From Pseudolabrys sp. (GTDB lineage: Bacteria; Pseudomonadota; Alphaproteobacteria; Rhizobiales; Xanthobacteraceae): DNA of 54,195 nucleotides. Where the stretch lies: NCBI GenBank assembly GCA_022841665.1, contig JALHRB010000007.1:1-54195 (forward strand), given 5' to 3'. The translations under genes were made by a program, and so were the position numbers. How positions within the stretch are numbered: the first letter of the stretch is position 1; each line of letters begins with the position of its first letter. This document shows, piece after piece, positions 52,004 through 54,195 of the stretch. The notes under the pieces were generated by a model. The model was not told where the DNA came from, made no database searches, and worked only from the letters and a program-made list of their open reading frames with translations.

Positions 52004-52861
52004 TCACCATACCAGCAGCCCGCGCGCCGGTGCATCGAAGCCGCCGCGCGCCAGGCCGATCAGGCAGGCGGCGAGCGCCGCCGCCCAGAAACCGTCGAGC
52101 CGGTCCATCACGCCGCCATGACCGGGGATGAGATGACCGGCATCCTTGGCGCCGAAGCGGCGCTTGATCCAGGACTCCAGCAGATCGCCGGCTTGCGACA
52201 GCATCGACAGGATGAACGCAATGACCGCGATGGCGATCCAGGAGGTTGGGCCGAAGCCGCGCACCACCAAAACGCCGACGACCGTGGCGCCGAGCGTGCC
52301 CGTGATCGCGCCCGACCAGGTCTTCTTCGGGCTGATCGGCGGGCACAGTTTCGGGCCGCCGAAGGCGCGGCCGCCGAAATAGGCCAGCACGTCGGTGGTC
52401 CAGACGATGGCGAACAGAAACAGCAAGGCGGCGAGGCCGCGTTGCTCGTCGCCGCGCAGCACCAGCGGCGCCAAGAGCATCAGGCCGGCATAGCCGACGC
52501 CGGCGATGATCCAGACGCGGCGCGCGCGCGGCGCAAAGATCGCGGCGGCGAGCGCGCCGAGCCCGATCAGCAGCAGCGCCGCGATCGGCCGGTGCAGTTC
52601 ACCGACCACCGCGGCGGCGGCGAGCGCGCTGGCGCCGGCGGAAAAAGTCGCCTTTTGTCCGGGGCCGGCGACCAACGCGATCCACTCCCACAGCACCGCG
52701 ATGGCGGCGGCGCCCCAGAAGATCGCGAAAAACCAGCCGTCGACATAGGCCGCGCCGAGCGCCAGCGGGATCATCACCGCGGCGCTGGCGATGCGCAGAA
52801 CGAGGTTGCTGGTGGGACTGGGAGCGCCGGTCTGGTCCGGAGCGGACACGGGATCCGCCAC
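52004..52861 (-). CDS. cdsA: Phosphatidate cytidylyltransferase
   Basis: Inner-membrane enzyme forming CDP-diacylglycerol for phospholipid synthesis, 285 residues with about eight helices. The C-terminal signature [38 protein letters not shown] is plain. The start is likely GTG 52861, 2 bases after the uppS stop; a second GTG at 52849 is possible. A longer frame reaches 52963 but its Arg-rich N-terminus overlaps uppS and is not credible. Confidence 0.94.
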   Translation of the reverse strand: MADPVSAPDQTGAPSPTSNLVLRIASAAVMIPLALGAAYVDGWFFAIFWGAAAIAVLWEWIALVAGPGQKATFSAGASALAAAAVVGELHRPIAALLLIGLGALAAAIFAPRARRVWIIAGVGYAGLMLLAPLVLRGDEQRGLAALLFLFAIVWTTDVLAYFGGRAFGGPKLCPPISPKKTWSGAITGTLGATVVGVLVVRGFGPTSWIAIAVIAFILSMLSQAGDLLESWIKRRFGAKDAGHLIPGHGGVMDRLDGFWAAALAACLIGLARGGFDAPARGLLVW

Positions 52862-52863
52862 GA

Positions 52864-53619
52864 TCAGGATCCGGTCTTGGCGACGAGGCCGCCGAAGCGC
52901 CGCTCGCGCTGCTGATATTCGCGAATGGCGCCTTCGAGCGCGGCGCGGTCGAAATCGGGCCAATACGTGGGCAGGAAAACGAGCTCGCTATAGGCGGATT
53001 GCCAGAGCAGGAAATTGGACAGCCGCTGCTCGCCGCTGGTGCGGATGATGAGATCGGGATCGGGCAGATCGGGCGCGTCGAGAAAACGCGCCACCGTCTC
53101 CAGCGCGACGTCGGACGGCTTCATTCGTCCTTCCGCCACTTCGGCGGCGATACGGCGCGCCGCGCGCGCAATCTCCTGGCGGGCGCCGTAGTTGAAGGCG
53201 ACCACCAGCGTAAGGTTGTCGTTGTCCTTGGTCAGTTCCTCGGCTTCCACCAGCAGGCGCGCGATGTCGGGGTCGAGCCCTTCGCGCTCGCCGATGATGC
53301 GCACGCGCACGCCGCTCTTGTGCAGCTCGGCCAGGTCGTTGCGGATGAAGCGGCGCAATAGCCCCATCAATTCGCCGATCTCGCTCGCCGGGCGCGACCA
53401 GTTCTCCGCGCTGAAGGAAAAGATGGTGACGATCTTAATGCCGATCTCGCCGGCGGCGCGGATCGTGCGCCGCAAGGCCTCGACGCCGCGCCGGTGCCCC
53501 TCCGCGCGCGGCAGCCCGCGCGCCGCCGCCCAGCGTCCATTGCCGTCCATGATGATGGCGACGTGGCGCGGCACGGTGAAAGTGCCGGAAGCGGCTGGCG
53601 GGTTGTCGGCCTCGGACAT
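52864..53619 (-). CDS. uppS: Di-trans,poly-cis-undecaprenyl-diphosphate synthase
   Basis: Builds undecaprenyl diphosphate, the carrier for peptidoglycan and LPS O-units. Asp25 ([11 protein letters not shown]) is the catalytic start of the cis-prenyltransferase motif, followed by [27 protein letters not shown] and [24 protein letters not shown]. The length, 251 residues, is typical. It follows frr by 8 bases and precedes cdsA by 2, fitting the classical frr-uppS-cdsA-dxr order. Confidence 0.97.
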   Translation of the reverse strand: MSEADNPPAASGTFTVPRHVAIIMDGNGRWAAARGLPRAEGHRRGVEALRRTIRAAGEIGIKIVTIFSFSAENWSRPASEIGELMGLLRRFIRNDLAELHKSGVRVRIIGEREGLDPDIARLLVEAEELTKDNDNLTLVVAFNYGARQEIARAARRIAAEVAEGRMKPSDVALETVARFLDAPDLPDPDLIIRTSGEQRLSNFLLWQSAYSELVFLPTYWPDFDRAALEGAIREYQQRERRFGGLVAKTGS

Positions 53620-53627
53620 GGGCTGCC

Positions 53628-54191
53628 TCAGACCGTGAGGATCTCCTTTTCCTTGACGTTGAGCAGGTGGTCGATCTCGGCGATGCCGGCGTCGGTCGCC
53701 TTCTGGATTTCGGCCGCGTGGCGGTCGTGGTCGTCCTTGCTGATCTTGTGCTCCTTCTCGAGCTTCTTGATCAGGTCCATGGCGTCGCGCCGCACGTGAC
53801 GCACGGCGACGCGCGCGGTCTCGGCGTATTTGTGCGCGATCTTGACCAGCTCCTTGCGGCGCTCCTCATTCAATTCCGGGATGCGCAGGCGGATGGTCTG
53901 GCCGTCGGTCGCCGGCGACAGGCCGAGATTGGAATCGACGATGGCCTTTTCCACCGCCTTCACCAGCGAGCGGTCCCAGACATTGACCGCGATGAGCCGC
54001 GGTTCCGGTACGGTGACGCTGGCGCATTGCTGCAGCGGCATCTGCGCACCGTAGGCCTCGACCATAATTGGATCGAGCAGATGCGTGGAGGCGCGGCCGG
54101 TGCGCAGGCCCGCTAATTCGGTCTTCAGCACAGCCGCGGCGCCCTGCATGCGGCGTTTGATTTCGTTGATGTCGTAAGTCGCGTTTGCCAT
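53628..54191 (-). CDS. frr: Ribosome recycling factor
   Basis: Splits post-termination ribosomes with EF-G; 187 residues of two domains. Family stretches include [66 protein letters not shown] and the C-terminal [16 protein letters not shown]. The gene is complete: ATG 54191 is only 4 bases from the window edge, so its ribosome site is just outside. It is the first gene visible of the long minus-strand envelope operon; pyrH probably precedes it outside the window. Confidence 0.97.
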   Translation of the reverse strand: MANATYDINEIKRRMQGAAAVLKTELAGLRTGRASTHLLDPIMVEAYGAQMPLQQCASVTVPEPRLIAVNVWDRSLVKAVEKAIVDSNLGLSPATDGQTIRLRIPELNEERRKELVKIAHKYAETARVAVRHVRRDAMDLIKKLEKEHKISKDDHDRHAAEIQKATDAGIAEIDHLLNVKEKEILTV

Positions 54192-54195
54192 GGCG

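Overview
The window looks like chromosomal DNA of an alphaproteobacterium, most likely a member of the Hyphomicrobiales related to Bradyrhizobium, Rhodopseudomonas or other Xanthobacteraceae. The signs are high G+C (about two thirds by eye), an ispDF fusion, an E1-beta subunit carrying its own lipoyl domain, LpxI in place of LpxH, GAAC-N7-GAAC type SOS boxes in front of lexA, and many short palindromic intergenic repeats typical of this order. This is inference from families and gene order; no 16S gene is present. I saw no tRNA, rRNA, CRISPR array, insertion sequence, prophage or integron.

Layout. 1-1507 (+): end of ispDF (cut by the window edge) and cinA/pncC. 1515-5089: accessory block with an MCDYSL-type hypothetical gene, tspO, and a minus-strand cupin / TctC / signal-less DctP-like cluster. 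5225-13991 (-): pyruvate dehydrogenase region pdhA-pdhB-pdhC-hypothetical-lpdA, then cysK, a GlsB-type membrane protein, lipA and a RatA/Coq10-like gene. 14274-23426 (mostly -): ftsB-like, a 2OG-Fe(II) oxygenase, eno, queF (+), an MFS transporter, kdsA, a VOC protein, pyrG, secG, tpiA. 23601-33323 (mostly +): ppiD, trpE, a DUF305 membrane protein (-), two tiny membrane proteins, trpG, trpD, trpC, moaC, moeA, lexA. 33437-37633 (-): comEC and glnS. 37743-41399 (+): gltX, gltA and a DUF433/DUF5615 toxin-antitoxin pair. 41402-54191 (-): the envelope operon frr-uppS-cdsA-dxr-rseP-bamA-lpxD-fabZ-lpxA-lpxI-lpxB plus a KAS III enzyme that looks foreign.

How the parts work together. LipA and the Pdh genes make and use the lipoylated pyruvate dehydrogenase complex; its acetyl-CoA feeds citrate synthase. 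ispDF, dxr and uppS supply isoprenoid precursors and undecaprenyl diphosphate. kdsA, lpxA, lpxB, lpxD, lpxI and fabZ build lipid A-Kdo, while bamA, rseP, ppiD and secG serve outer-membrane and envelope protein biogenesis. trpE, trpG, trpD and trpC are nearly the full front half of tryptophan synthesis, but trpE is separated from trpG by three membrane-protein genes.

Most of the window is ordinary housekeeping. The most unusual things are a palindromic repeat element read in frame inside the E2 (pdhC) linker, a Bacteroidota-like KAS III at the end of the lipid A operon, a TRAP-type binding protein without a signal peptide beside an orphan TctC, a translationally coupled pair of tiny membrane proteins, and repeats placed directly against the start codons of queF and moeA. 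No gene-free stretch exceeds 300 bases; the longest, 13992-14273 between pdhA and the ftsB-like gene, shows no feature I can name, though it should hold the pdhA promoter.
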